From: CADEED01 sp043747875
GTDB lineage: Bacteria; Pseudomonadota; Gammaproteobacteria; Steroidobacterales; Steroidobacteraceae
DNA length: 64,000 nucleotides
NCBI GenBank assembly: GCA_043747875.1
Contig: JAYTOI010000203.1
Span: 32,222-96,221 of the forward strand
Direction of reading: 5' to 3'
Of the stretch, positions 1 through 8,303 are shown piece after piece. A model generated the notes under the pieces. That model was not told the DNA's origin. It searched no databases and was given only the letters and a program-made list of their open reading frames with translations. Position 1 is the first letter of the stretch. Each line of letters begins with the position of its first letter. Made by a program: the position numbers and the translations under genes.

Positions 1-1
1 C

Positions 2-904
2 GACCATCTGCTGGTCGGCGCCGGCGTGTACGCGTGGCCCGCGGCGCTCGTGGCGTGGATCTGGCTGCTGCGCTGGCGTGATCGCCACGTGCAGTCCGCC
101 ACCGAGCCCGTGCTGCATCTCGTCACGCTGTGGTTCGTGGTGGCGGTGTCGACGCTCGAGCTCGCGTGGCAGATCGAGAATCTGAAGCTCGGCGACGCGG
201 CCTGGCATCGCATCGTGTCGGGGCTGGTGCCGACACTGGCGCTGGCGGCCATTTTGATGCCGGCGATGCGCGCGCGCTGGCCGGTGAGCACGCACGAACG
301 CACCTACACGGGCGTCGGCGTGGCGGCGCTGGCGCTGTACCTGTGGGTGTGGGTGATGGCCCTGAATTTCGATGACGCCGGCGCACGGCCCTTGCCCTAT
401 CTACCCATCGCCAATCCGGTCGAGATCGTGCAGACCCTAGCGCTGGCGGGAATCGCGAGCTGGCTGTTGCACCTGCGGCGCACCGCGGCGAACCGCTGGC
501 AGCAGCCGGATACGCGCCGCGTCCTGCTGGGCGGATTCGCGTCAGGTGTGTTCGCGCTGCTGAACGCGATGCTCCTGCGGTTCATTCATCACGCCTCCGG
601 CATCGCCTACGAGCTCGACGTGCTCATGGCGTCGACGCTCGTGCAGGCGTCGTTGTCCATCTTCTGGGGCGTCCTCGCGCTCGGCAGCATGGTGTTCGGC
701 ACCCAGCGCCTGCAGCGCATGGTGTGGTTCGCGGGCGCGGGGCTGCTGGCCGTCGTGCTCGCCAAGATGTTCCTCGTGGACCTGTCGCGCACCGGCACCG
801 TGGCGCGCATAGTTTCGTTCATCGGCGTCGGAGTGCTGATGCTCATCATCGGACGATTCTCGCCGATGCCTCCGGCGGCGGTCGCAGCAGAGGCGGTGCG
901 ATGA
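2..904 (+). CDS. DUF2339 family membrane protein, C-terminal part
   Basis: The reading frame is already open at base 2, so only the C-terminal ~300 residues of a larger protein are present; the GTG at base 26 is not a credible start. What is visible is a run of roughly eight hydrophobic helices separated by short loops, typical of the C-terminal half of the large polytopic DUF2339 inner-membrane proteins. No enzymatic function is established for the family. The stop overlaps the ATG of the next gene by four bases (ATGA), and DUF2339 next to DUF3999 is a common gammaproteobacterial pairing. Family assignment rests on this pairing and the membrane profile rather than on a diagnostic motif. Confidence 0.7.
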   Translation, partial: DHLLVGAGVYAWPAALVAWIWLLRWRDRHVQSATEPVLHLVTLWFVVAVSTLELAWQIENLKLGDAAWHRIVSGLVPTLALAAILMPAMRARWPVSTHERTYTGVGVAALALYLWVWVMALNFDDAGARPLPYLPIANPVEIVQTLALAGIASWLLHLRRTAANRWQQPDTRRVLLGGFASGVFALLNAMLLRFIHHASGIAYELDVLMASTLVQASLSIFWGVLALGSMVFGTQRLQRMVWFAGAGLLAVVLAKMFLVDLSRTGTVARIVSFIGVGVLMLIIGRFSPMPPAAVAAEAVR

Positions 905-2301
905 GCGCGCGGGGTGTGGGTGCCCGGACCCCCGTGATCGCGAGGGTCGCCATGGTCGCGGCCGCCTGGCTTTGCTCCGCGCCGGTTACGGCTGAGGCTG
1001 CGCTGCGCGAGGACTTCGCGTACGCGATGCCCGTCGAGCTGTGGGCGGGTGCGCCGTTGCAGTGGCTCGATCTGCCGATCGCGGTATACCGTGAAGCGAT
1101 CGATCCCCGGCTGAGCGACTTGCGCGTGCTGAACGGCAAAGGTGAGGTGGTGCCGTTCGCTCTGCAGCGGCCGCCGGTCGATGTGGTGCGCCCGGCAGCC
1201 GCGCAACGCCTGCCGATCTTTCCATTGCGCGGAGATCCGGGGGTCGCGACGGCCGAGTTCAGTCTCAGCATCCGCGGCGACTCTCTCGAGGTACGACGGC
1301 ATGACGCCATGCCACGCCTCGACGCGCCACTCGCGGCGATCCTCATCGACGCGCAGCCCGCCGTCGAAGCCATCGAGACGCTGACCTTCGCGTCATCGGA
1401 AGACGCGGACTATTCCGTCACGGCGGTGCTCGAGGTCAGCAACGATCTGGTCGATTGGACCGCGGTCGACGCGCGCGTGCCGCTGGCGCGACTGCGGTAT
1501 GGCGGCCAGGTCTTCGAGAAACTCGGCGTCACTCTGCAGCCGCCGATCCGCATGCGGTTCTGGCGTCTGCGCGCGCAGCCGGGCGAGAAGCTGCCGCGCT
1601 TCGACGGCGTCGCCGCGACCTACCGGGCGACGAGCGTGGCGGTAGATAGGCAGATGATCGAGGCGGCGGGCCGACGGGTCGCCGGTGCCGCCGGCGAGTA
1701 CCTGTTCGATCTGGGCGCCCACGTGCCGGTGGATCGGCTGGAGCTCGAGCTGCCCGAGCTCAACACCGTGGCGCAGGTGGAGTACTTCGCGCGGCGGGCG
1801 CCCGCCGCACCGTGGCAGCCCGTCGCGCGCACCGCCGTACATCGCCTGCAGACATCAGCCGCCGAATTGCGCTCGGGGCCACTCACGATACCGGCGCAGT
1901 CCAGTCGCTACTGGCGCGTAGTCGTCGATCCGCGCGGCGGCGGTCTCGGCGCTGCGGTTCCCGGGCTGCGGGCCGGATGGCTCGCGCATCGCGTGGTGTT
2001 CGTGGCGCGCGGCGCGGCGCCGTTCGAGCTCGTCTACGGAAATTTCGCCGCCGAAAACGCCGAAGTGGCGCTCGATCGCCTCGTGCCCGGTGCCGCGTTG
2101 CCGGGCGGCGGTGCCGTGCTGGAGCAGCCGCTGGCGCGCGTGGGGACGCCGCGGTTGGCTGGTGGAGTGGAGCGGCTGCATGCACCGCCGCCGCCCGGCA
2201 ACTGGCGCCTCGCGATGCTGTGGGCCGCGCTGGGTGTCGGCGTGCTGTCGCTGGCCGCCGTGGCGTGGCGGCTCGCGCGCCAGATGCGCGGCGGTAGTTA
2301 G
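901..2301 (+). CDS. DUF3999 family envelope protein
   Basis: 466 residues starting at the ATG that overlaps the previous stop; the frame is open further upstream but that lies inside the DUF2339 gene. Residues 1-33 form a signal peptide (ends in ...VTAEA). The body is a predicted periplasmic beta-rich domain containing a discoidin-like stretch (Y-W-R-V-V-V-D near residue 340). A single C-terminal transmembrane helix (about residues 435-457) is followed by a positively charged tail, which should anchor the protein in the inner membrane facing the periplasm. Probably acts with the DUF2339 protein in the envelope; the actual role is unknown. Confidence 0.75.
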   Translation: MSARGVGARTPVIARVAMVAAAWLCSAPVTAEAALREDFAYAMPVELWAGAPLQWLDLPIAVYREAIDPRLSDLRVLNGKGEVVPFALQRPPVDVVRPAAAQRLPIFPLRGDPGVATAEFSLSIRGDSLEVRRHDAMPRLDAPLAAILIDAQPAVEAIETLTFASSEDADYSVTAVLEVSNDLVDWTAVDARVPLARLRYGGQVFEKLGVTLQPPIRMRFWRLRAQPGEKLPRFDGVAATYRATSVAVDRQMIEAAGRRVAGAAGEYLFDLGAHVPVDRLELELPELNTVAQVEYFARRAPAAPWQPVARTAVHRLQTSAAELRSGPLTIPAQSSRYWRVVVDPRGGGLGAAVPGLRAGWLAHRVVFVARGAAPFELVYGNFAAENAEVALDRLVPGAALPGGGAVLEQPLARVGTPRLAGGVERLHAPPPPGNWRLAMLWAALGVGVLSLAAVAWRLARQMRGGS

Positions 2302-2328
2302 AGCCCGGCGCCCGGCCGGGGGCGGGCT
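2302..2328. terminator. Small G+C palindrome between convergent genes
   Basis: The 25 bases between the stops of the convergent DUF3999 and ygfZ genes form a hairpin with AGCCCG and CGGGCT ends. There is no T-run on either side, so it is at best a weak bidirectional terminator. Confidence 0.3.
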
Positions 2329-3208
2329 ATTCCGGTAACGAGTAGGGCAGCGGCAGCGGGCCGCCGACCACGATGCCCGCACCGGAGTCGGTGGTGGCCG
2401 CGGGCGCGACGACTGGCGGGGCGCCTTCCTCCGCGGTCGCCGCGTAGTTGCCCACCGCGAGCACTTCCTGTCCGCCCGCATCGCGAGGGCCGGCGCGCAC
2501 CACGGTGAGCGCGCGTCCGTCGGGGCCGCGCGCCGCATCGCCGGGCCGCAACTCCGAGCCGCTCGGGTTCAGCCAGCGTTGCATGCGTCGCTTCACGCGA
2601 CCGCGGTAATGCGCGCGGGCGACGACTTCCTGGCCGGTATAACAGCCCTTGTCGAACGCGATCGCGCCTAACAGGTCGAGGTTGAGCATCTGCGCGACGA
2701 ACTGCTCGCTGGTCGCGGCATATACCTGCGGCATGCCGGCGCGCAGGTCGGCGAGCGTCCAGCGTTCCGCTTCGGCACCGGGCGCGCCGTACCGCTCGTG
2801 CCCGACCGGAACCAACAGCAAGCGCCGGTCGGCCCAGGCGATTTCGGAAATCTCCGCAATTCGCGCGCCCGCTTCGACGCCGTACACTTGCAGCGTGGGG
2901 CCGGGGATTTCGATGCGCACCTTGGCGCGCAACACGTATTTGCGCAGGCGCTGCGCCACCGGCTCCACCAGTTCGAGCGGTAGCGCGGCGAGGAATTCTT
3001 CGGCCGACGTGCGCACGACTCCGAGCAGGGCGATGACGCGGCCCTGTGGATTGTGCAGGCCCGCAAGCGTGCTTGCTCCGCGCGCCAACTTCTCCATGTC
3101 GGCCGAAAGCTGGCCCTGCAGGAATTTCGCGCTGTCCGCGCCGTGGAATGCCAGCACGCCGAAGCCGCCACCATCCAGACCGTTCGCCGTGTCGGCAGGA
3201 GTGCTCAT
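2327..3208 (-). CDS. ygfZ: tRNA-modifying/folate-binding protein YgfZ
   Basis: 293 residues from the ATG at 3208; an upstream extension of the frame runs through the oppositely oriented DUF1674 gene and is rejected. YgfZ is a tetrahydrofolate-binding GcvT-like protein needed for repair or maturation of certain Fe-S enzymes, including MiaB. The family signature K-G-C-Y-x-G-Q-E is intact (DKGCYTGQEVVARAHYRG, about residues 185-202), with the conserved cysteine. It stands divergent from the sdh operon, whose product carries three Fe-S clusters; a functional link is plausible but inferred. The last ~60 residues are Ala/Gly/Pro-rich and poorly conserved-looking. Confidence 0.93.
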   Translation of the reverse strand: MSTPADTANGLDGGGFGVLAFHGADSAKFLQGQLSADMEKLARGASTLAGLHNPQGRVIALLGVVRTSAEEFLAALPLELVEPVAQRLRKYVLRAKVRIEIPGPTLQVYGVEAGARIAEISEIAWADRRLLLVPVGHERYGAPGAEAERWTLADLRAGMPQVYAATSEQFVAQMLNLDLLGAIAFDKGCYTGQEVVARAHYRGRVKRRMQRWLNPSGSELRPGDAARGPDGRALTVVRAGPRDAGGQEVLAVGNYAATAEEGAPPVVAPAATTDSGAGIVVGGPLPLPYSLPE

Positions 3209-3269
3209 CTTTGTTTTTGCAGGGTTTTCATGTGGTCGTCCAGATGCGATTCTGGCAGACTTCGCGCCC

Positions 3270-3455
3270 GTGCCGAATGCCACTTCCGACGTAGATTCCT
3301 TGCGCCCAGCGGCCGCCGATGCCGATGCCGCGCCCGCGCCACAGGTGCGTCCGGCCGCGGAAATTCCCCGCGGCGTCGAACGCGGCGGTCCACAGGGCCC
3401 CGAACCTACGCGCTTCGGCGATTGGGAGCGAAATGGCCGCTGCATCGACTTCTGA
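3270..3455 (+). CDS. DUF1674 protein, SDHAF4-like succinate dehydrogenase assembly factor
   Basis: Small gene of 61 residues if the GTG at 3270 is used; no strong ribosome site marks the start, and an upstream in-frame GTG at 3201 is an alternative. The last 28 residues (EIPRGVERGGPQGPEPTRFG followed by D-W-E-R-N-G-R-C-I-D-F) carry the DUF1674 pattern G-G-P-x-G-P-E-P-T-R-[YF]-G-D-W-E-x-x-G, terminating in D-F. In eukaryotes SDHAF4, the best-known member, protects flavinated SdhA during complex II assembly. The gene ends ten bases before sdhC, so it should be the first gene of the sdh operon. The N-terminal half is Ala/Asp-rich and looks disordered. Confidence 0.7.
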   Translation: MPNATSDVDSLRPAAADADAAPAPQVRPAAEIPRGVERGGPQGPEPTRFGDWERNGRCIDF

Positions 3456-3465
3456 GGCGTAGGGA

Positions 3466-3858
3466 ATGAATCAGCGCCCGCTCTCACCGCACCTCGGCGT
3501 GTACAAGTTCATGTACACGATGGCGCTGTCCATCCTGCATCGAATCATGGGCCTGGCGCTGTCGGTCGCGTTCCTGGCGCTCGCCTGGTGGCTCATGGCG
3601 CTGGCGCAGGGTCCAGATGCCTACTCGAACGCCGTGGCGCTGCTGCGCACCGGCGTGTTCAAACTACTGCTGGCCGGCTGGGCGCTGGCATTCATCTATC
3701 ACTTCTGCAACGGCATTCGTCACCTGTTCTGGGATGCCGGCAAGGGACTCGAGCGCGCGCAGGCGCGCCGCAGCGGCGCGTGGGTCGTGAGCGCGACGAT
3801 CATCCTGTTTGCGCTGTTCGTGTGGATCGCGATGTTCACTCCCAAGGGGGTCGAATGA
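3466..3858 (+). CDS. sdhC: Succinate dehydrogenase cytochrome b556 subunit
   Basis: 130 residues with three transmembrane helices (about 28-48, 63-85 and 105-125). The N-terminal R-P-L-S-P-H-L motif and the S-I-x-H-R-x-x-G segment are characteristic of SdhC; the H of ...FIYHFCNGIRHLFWD is the expected heme b ligand. Together with SdhD it anchors complex II in the inner membrane and forms the ubiquinone site. A TAGGGA ribosome site precedes the ATG by a few bases. The stop overlaps the sdhD start by four bases. Confidence 0.97.
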   Translation: MNQRPLSPHLGVYKFMYTMALSILHRIMGLALSVAFLALAWWLMALAQGPDAYSNAVALLRTGVFKLLLAGWALAFIYHFCNGIRHLFWDAGKGLERAQARRSGAWVVSATIILFALFVWIAMFTPKGVE

Positions 3859-4235
3859 GCCTGCGCACGCCGCTCGGCAAAGTGCTCGGCCGCGGCTCCG
3901 CGGGCGAGGGCGTCGGACACTGGTGGCAGCAACGCGTGACGTCCATCGCGCTGATCCCGCTCTCGCTGTGGTTTTTCATCGGGCTGATGCGCCGCCATGC
4001 CGGCATGTACGTCGAGATCCAGGAGTGGCTATCGCAGCCCTGGCCCGCGGTGCTCGCGATGCTGCTGGTCGTCACGCTCGCGTGGCACTCCAAGCTCGGG
4101 GTGCAGGTGGTCATCGAAGACTACGTGCATGGCAAGGCGGCCAAGACCACGCTGCTGCTGTTGTCCGCCTCTGCGCACGTCGGCGCCACGTTCGCCGGCC
4201 TGTTCGCGCTGTTGCGCGTATCCCTGTACTCATGA
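3855..4235 (+). CDS. sdhD: Succinate dehydrogenase membrane anchor subunit
   Basis: 126 residues from the ATG that overlaps the sdhC stop (ATGA). Three transmembrane helices are visible (about 30-48, 60-80, 97-120). The W-Q-Q-R-V-T-S-I-A-L segment at about 24-33 and the H-x-x-x-G-x-Q-x-V-I-E-D-Y motif at about 78-90 are family hallmarks; the latter histidine is in the region that contacts heme and quinone. Co-translated with sdhC and sdhA through 4-base overlaps at both ends. Confidence 0.96.
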   Translation: MSLRTPLGKVLGRGSAGEGVGHWWQQRVTSIALIPLSLWFFIGLMRRHAGMYVEIQEWLSQPWPAVLAMLLVVTLAWHSKLGVQVVIEDYVHGKAAKTTLLLLSASAHVGATFAGLFALLRVSLYS

Positions 4236-6016
4236 GCGACTACGAATTCATCGATCACAGCTACGATGTCGTCGTGGTGGGCGCCGGCGGCGCGGGATTG
4301 CGCGCCACGCTGGGCCTCGCCGAGGCCGGTCTATCTACCGCATGCATCACCAAGGTGTTCCCGACGCGCAGCCACACAGTGGCGGCGCAGGGCGGCATCT
4401 CGGCCGCGCTCGGCAACATGGGCGAGGACGACTGGCGCTTTCATTTCTACGACACCATCAAGGGCTCGGACTGGCTCGGCGACCAGGACGCCATCGAGTT
4501 CATGTGCAAGGAGGCGCCCGCGGCCGTCATCGAACTCGAGCACTACGGCGTGCCGTTCTCACGCACCGGTGATGGACGCATCTATCAGCGTCCGTTCGGC
4601 GGCATGACCACGCACTATGGCAAGGGCACGGCGCATCGTACCTGCGCGGCCGCGGACCGCACCGGCCATGCGATGCTGCACACGCTGTATCAGCAGTCGA
4701 TCAAGCACAACGCCGAGTTCTTCATCGAGTATTTCGCGCTCGATCTCATCATGCAGGACGGTGCCTGCCGTGGTGTCGTGGCGCTCGACCTGGCCACCGG
4801 CAAACTACATCGCTATCGCGCGCACACCGTCATCCTCGCCACCGGCGGTTACGGCCGCGCGTATTTCTCCTGCACCTCCGCGCACACCTGTACCGGAGAC
4901 GGCGGCGGCATGGCGCTACGCGCCGGGCTGCCGATGCAGGACATGGAATTCGTGCAGTTCCATCCCACCGGCATCTACGGCTCGGGTTGTCTGATCACCG
5001 AAGGCTCGCGCGGCGAGGGCGGCTACCTCACCAACTCCGACGGCGAGCGTTTCATGGAACGCTATGCGCCGAACGCCAAGGACCTCGCCTCGCGCGATGT
5101 CGTGTCACGCTCGATGACCATCGAGATCCGTGGCGGCCGCGGCGTCGGCAAGGACAAGGACCACATCCATCTGCATCTGGAGCACCTCGGTCCCGAGGTC
5201 ATTCATGCGCGGTTGCCGGGCATCGCCGAGACGGCGCGCATCTTCGCGGGCGTGGACGTCAACAAGGAGCCAATCCCCGTGCTGCCCACCGTGCACTACA
5301 ACATGGGGGGCATTCCCTGCAACGTGCACGGCGAAGTAGTCACGTTCAAGAACGGCGATCCCGACACGGTGGTGCCGGGACTCATGGCGGTCGGCGAGGC
5401 GGCCTGTGTGTCCGTGCACGGCGCGAACCGGCTCGGCAGCAACTCGTTGCTCGATCTCGTCGTCTTCGGGCGCGAAGCCGCGCGCCACGCGGCCGAGATC
5501 GTCAAGCCGGGCGTGCGTCATGCACCGCTCGCGAAGGAGGCCGGCGATTTCGCGGTCGCGCGGCTCGACCGGCTGCGCAATGCCAAGGGCTCGCGCTCCA
5601 CGGCCGAGATCCGTCTCGAGATGCAGAAAATCATGCAGCGCGACGCCGCGGTGTTCCGCACCGGCAAGACGTTGCAAGAGGGCGTCGGTGCGCTCGCGCA
5701 GACCTTCGCCTCGTTTGGCGACGTGAAGGTCGCCGACCGCAGTCTCATCTGGAACACGGATCTCATCGAGACCATCGAGTTGGACAATCTGCTCGGCCAG
5801 GCCACGGCCACCATCGTGTCCGCAGAAAATCGCACCGAGAGCCGCGGCGCCCACGCGCGTGAGGACTTCGAGGATCGCAACGATGCGGACTGGCAGAAGC
5901 ACACGCTGTGCTGGGTCGACGAGGCCGGCAGGACGCGCATCGAGTACCGGCCCGTGCACATGAAAACCATGACGACGGATGTCGAGCCGATCCCTCCCAA
6001 GGCGAGAACGTATTGA
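4232..6016 (+). CDS. sdhA: Succinate dehydrogenase flavoprotein subunit
   Basis: 594 residues, normal length for SdhA, starting at the ATG that overlaps the sdhD stop. Oxidises succinate to fumarate and passes electrons to the SdhB clusters. The N-terminal dinucleotide-binding motif G-A-G-G-A-G-L lies near residue 17, and R-S-H-T-V-A-A-Q-G-G near 45-54 holds the histidine that binds FAD covalently. Active-site segments are all present: HRTCAAADRTGHAML, GSRGEGGYLTN with its catalytic arginine, PTVHYNMGGI, and GANRLGSNSLLDLVVFGR. The closely spaced sdhE and the DUF1674 gene provide the flavination and assembly functions. No anomalies. Confidence 0.98.
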   Translation: MSDYEFIDHSYDVVVVGAGGAGLRATLGLAEAGLSTACITKVFPTRSHTVAAQGGISAALGNMGEDDWRFHFYDTIKGSDWLGDQDAIEFMCKEAPAAVIELEHYGVPFSRTGDGRIYQRPFGGMTTHYGKGTAHRTCAAADRTGHAMLHTLYQQSIKHNAEFFIEYFALDLIMQDGACRGVVALDLATGKLHRYRAHTVILATGGYGRAYFSCTSAHTCTGDGGGMALRAGLPMQDMEFVQFHPTGIYGSGCLITEGSRGEGGYLTNSDGERFMERYAPNAKDLASRDVVSRSMTIEIRGGRGVGKDKDHIHLHLEHLGPEVIHARLPGIAETARIFAGVDVNKEPIPVLPTVHYNMGGIPCNVHGEVVTFKNGDPDTVVPGLMAVGEAACVSVHGANRLGSNSLLDLVVFGREAARHAAEIVKPGVRHAPLAKEAGDFAVARLDRLRNAKGSRSTAEIRLEMQKIMQRDAAVFRTGKTLQEGVGALAQTFASFGDVKVADRSLIWNTDLIETIELDNLLGQATATIVSAENRTESRGAHAREDFEDRNDADWQKHTLCWVDEAGRTRIEYRPVHMKTMTTDVEPIPPKARTY

Positions 6017-6028
6017 AGGATTTCCCGG

Positions 6029-6817
6029 ATGGTTGAATTCACGCTTCCCGCCAATTCGAAGATCGACAAGTCCGCCGGCCGGATCTTCAAGGCGCGCCCG
6101 GACGCGAAGAAAGTGCGGCGCTTCGTCGTATACCGCTTCGATCCCGACTCGGGCAGGAACCCGCACATGGACACGTATGAAGTGGACATGGACACCTGCG
6201 GGCCGATGGTTCTCGACGCGCTGCTCAAGATCAAGAACGAAATCGACTCGACACTCACGTTCCGCCGCTCCTGTCGCGAGGGGATCTGCGGCAGTTGCGC
6301 CATGAATATCGGCGGCACGAACACGCTCGCCTGTACCAAGGCCTGCGATGAGGTACGCGGCGACGTGAAGATCTATCCACTGCCGCACATGCCGGTGGTG
6401 AAAGACCTCGTCCCCGATCTGACCAACTTCTACGCGCAGTACGCGGCGGTGAAGCCCTGGCTGCAGACGCGCACGCCCGCACCGCCCGATCGCGAGCGGC
6501 AGCAGTCGAAAGAGGATCAGGAGAAGATAGACCGGCCTTCGGCGTGCATCCTGTGCGCCTGCTGCTCCACTGCCTGTCCCAGCTACTGGTGGAACAGCGA
6601 TCGTTTCCTCGGGCCGGCGGCATTGCTCGCAGCCTACCGCTGGATCATCGATTCGCGCGACGAGGCCACGGGCGAAAGACTCGACGAGCTCGAAGATCCG
6701 TTCCGGCTGTATCGCTGCCACACCATCATGAATTGCACCGAGGCCTGCCCGAAGGACCTCAATCCCGCAAAGGCCATCGCCGAAATCAAAAAGATGATGC
6801 TGGAGCGCCAGCATTAG
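6029..6817 (+). CDS. sdhB: Succinate dehydrogenase iron-sulfur subunit
   Basis: 262 residues, 12 bases after sdhA. The ferredoxin-like N-terminal domain holds the [2Fe-2S] ligands in C-R-E-G-I-C-G-S-C (about 85-93) plus a later cysteine. The C-terminal domain has C-I-L-C-A-C-C-S-T-A-C-P (about 173-184) and C-H-T-I-M-N-C-T-E-A-C-P-K (about 230-242), the ligands of the [4Fe-4S] and [3Fe-4S] clusters. It carries electrons from FAD to ubiquinone. Compared with E. coli SdhB it has a longer N-terminus, like many proteobacterial and mitochondrial forms. Confidence 0.98.
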   Translation: MVEFTLPANSKIDKSAGRIFKARPDAKKVRRFVVYRFDPDSGRNPHMDTYEVDMDTCGPMVLDALLKIKNEIDSTLTFRRSCREGICGSCAMNIGGTNTLACTKACDEVRGDVKIYPLPHMPVVKDLVPDLTNFYAQYAAVKPWLQTRTPAPPDRERQQSKEDQEKIDRPSACILCACCSTACPSYWWNSDRFLGPAALLAAYRWIIDSRDEATGERLDELEDPFRLYRCHTIMNCTEACPKDLNPAKAIAEIKKMMLERQH

Positions 6818-6843
6818 CCGAGTGAAAACCTTCTCCGAACTTC

Positions 6844-7131
6844 ATGGACGGCGCCTCCTTCACTTTCGAAGTAGGGGCGACGATTTCCGTGGCGCGTGAG
6901 CGGCTGGGAATGCTCGAATGGCGCTGCCGGCGCGGCATGAAGGAGCTGGATCTGCTGCTGCTGCGGTATTTACGTGATCGACACGATCGTGCCGCAAGCG
7001 ACGAACGCGCCGCGTTCGTCGAATTTCTCGAATTGCCCGACCCCGATATAGCGCGGTATCTCATCGCCGGCGATGTCCCGAACGACCCGCGCCACGCCGC
7101 GCTGTGCCGCGCGCTGCGCGGAGCGGATTGA
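6844..7131 (+). CDS. sdhE: FAD assembly factor SdhE
   Basis: 95 residues from the ATG at 6844, or 80 from an in-frame GTG at 6889; the shorter form fits E. coli SdhE (88 residues) equally well and neither start has a clear ribosome site. The key R-G-x-x-E motif is at residues 30-34 in C-R-R-G-M-K-E-L-D, and D-P-D-I-x-x-Y-L-I matches the family's second helical segment. SdhE promotes covalent attachment of FAD to SdhA. Its position 26 bases behind sdhB puts the chaperone in the same transcript as its client. Confidence 0.93.
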   Translation: MDGASFTFEVGATISVARERLGMLEWRCRRGMKELDLLLLRYLRDRHDRAASDERAAFVEFLELPDPDIARYLIAGDVPNDPRHAALCRALRGAD

Positions 7132-7567
7132 TTTCTTTCCTTCGCGGCGCGTCGTCGCGGCGGCGTTCGTCTGGCTATTTATGATGTGCGTCGCCGTGTT
7201 CGCCGCCTCGCTGCCGCTCGGGGTGCGCATCGCCATCTGCCTGATGCTTGCTCCGGTTTACGCCGCCTGCGTGCGTCGCGTAGTGCAGTTGCGTGGCCGG
7301 CACGCGGTGCGGGCGCTGGGCTGGACGGACGAGGGCGCGCTCCTGGCCTGGCTGGGATCGCACGGCGCGCCGCTCGGCGCGACGCTGGCGCCGGGCTCGT
7401 TCCGGCTGGGTGCGCGGATGCTCATCCTGACGGTGCAGACGGAAGCCGGTCGCCATGCCTTGCTGCTCGACGGCGCCGCGCAGGATCCGGCGGCGTTTCG
7501 GCGGCTCTGCCAGAGGCTCGAATGGCCGGCGGGGCGCCGTTCCCGGCGCGGTCAAAGCCCAAGCTGA
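7073..7567 (+). CDS. YgfX-like small membrane protein
   Basis: 164 residues; the ATG at 7073 overlaps the end of sdhE by 59 bases in another frame, and no good later start exists before the first helix. A basic N-terminal stretch is followed by two close transmembrane helices (about 28-48 and 49-68), then a soluble C-terminal domain. That layout and the position directly behind sdhE match the YgfX/CptA family (E. coli ygfX is co-transcribed with sdhE). E. coli YgfX has been reported to affect cell-shape proteins; its function here is unknown. The sequence itself is only weakly diagnostic, so the call depends largely on context. Confidence 0.6.
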   Translation: MSRTTRATPRCAARCAERIDFFPSRRVVAAAFVWLFMMCVAVFAASLPLGVRIAICLMLAPVYAACVRRVVQLRGRHAVRALGWTDEGALLAWLGSHGAPLGATLAPGSFRLGARMLILTVQTEAGRHALLLDGAAQDPAAFRRLCQRLEWPAGRRSRRGQSPS

Positions 7568-7638
7568 TACCATCCCGCCCAAGGTTTGAAGTGCATCACG
7601 AGTCATTCAAAATCATCCAATTAGAAACGCCCCGGACT

Positions 7639-7666
7639 GAAACTTTCCAAGGCGTTCAGGGTCTAT
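7639..7666 (+). promoter_or_regulatory. Sigma-E type promoter of rpoE-rseA-rseB
   Basis: GAAACTT at 7639-7645 is one base away from the RpoE -35 consensus GGAACTT. Fifteen bases later GTCTAT at 7661-7666 is one base away from the -10 consensus GTCTAA. Spacing is the optimum for sigma-E. Transcription would begin near 7672, about 23 bases before the rpoE GTG, giving the autoregulatory loop known in E. coli and Pseudomonas. Confidence 0.8.
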
Positions 7667-7694
7667 TCAGCCAGCCGGTTGCCGTGGTGCGCCG

Positions 7695-8303
7695 GTGACT
7701 ACCGAAGACAGCGATCTGGTCCTCGTGCAGCGCGTGCAGCGCGGAGACAAGAGCGCATTCGATCTGCTGGTGCGCAAGTACCAGCACAAAGTGGTGAAGC
7801 TGGTGTTGCGGTACGTTCGAAACCCGGCGGAAGCGGAAGATATTGCGCAAGAGGCATTCATCAAGGCTTATCGGGCTTTGCCCCAGTTTCGTGGCGACAG
7901 CGCCTTCTATACCTGGATGTATCGAATCGCGATCAACACTGCCAAGAATCAGCTCGCTTCGCGCGATCGCAGTCCGATCCGCTACGACCTGGACCTGACC
8001 GACCCTGAGGAATCGCACAGCGTGCAGGCCAAGCTTCAGGACCCCGATACGCCCGAGGGCATGGCTCTCACCGAAGAAATTCGTCTCATCGTGAACTCTG
8101 CCATCGATGCATTGCCTGAAGAACTCAAGACGGCCATCGTGCTGCGCGAGCTCGACGGGTTGAGCTACGAGGAAATCGCCGCCGCCATGGAATGTCCCGT
8201 CGGGACGGTGCGTTCACGCATTTTTAGAGCACGCGAGGCGATCGACAAACGTCTGCGCGAAGTATTTGAAGGCGGCCTGGGCCGCACCGAGGAAATGGTA
8301 TGA
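7695..8303 (+). CDS. rpoE: Extracytoplasmic stress sigma factor RpoE/AlgU
   Basis: 202 residues starting at GTG (reading T-T-E-D-S-D after the start). An ECF sigma factor: region 2 includes the -10 recognition stretch R-x-x-x-F-Y-T-W-M-Y-R-I-A-I-N-T-A-K-N (about 72-92), and region 4 contains the helix-turn-helix L-S-Y-E-E-I-A-A-A-M-x-C-P-V-G-T-V-R-S-R-I-x-R-A-R. The N-terminal D-x-x-L-V-x-x-V-Q-x-G-D-x-x-A-F is typical of RpoE/AlgU. It is held inactive by RseA, encoded next with a 4-base overlap, and released during envelope protein misfolding. Confidence 0.97.
   Translation: MTTEDSDLVLVQRVQRGDKSAFDLLVRKYQHKVVKLVLRYVRNPAEAEDIAQEAFIKAYRALPQFRGDSAFYTWMYRIAINTAKNQLASRDRSPIRYDLDLTDPEESHSVQAKLQDPDTPEGMALTEEIRLIVNSAIDALPEELKTAIVLRELDGLSYEEIAAAMECPVGTVRSRIFRAREAIDKRLREVFEGGLGRTEEMV

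Noticed and set aside
5105..6814. 569-codon minus-strand frame across sdhA/sdhB
   Set aside because: Lies fully antisense to two unmistakable genes and has no recognisable domain.
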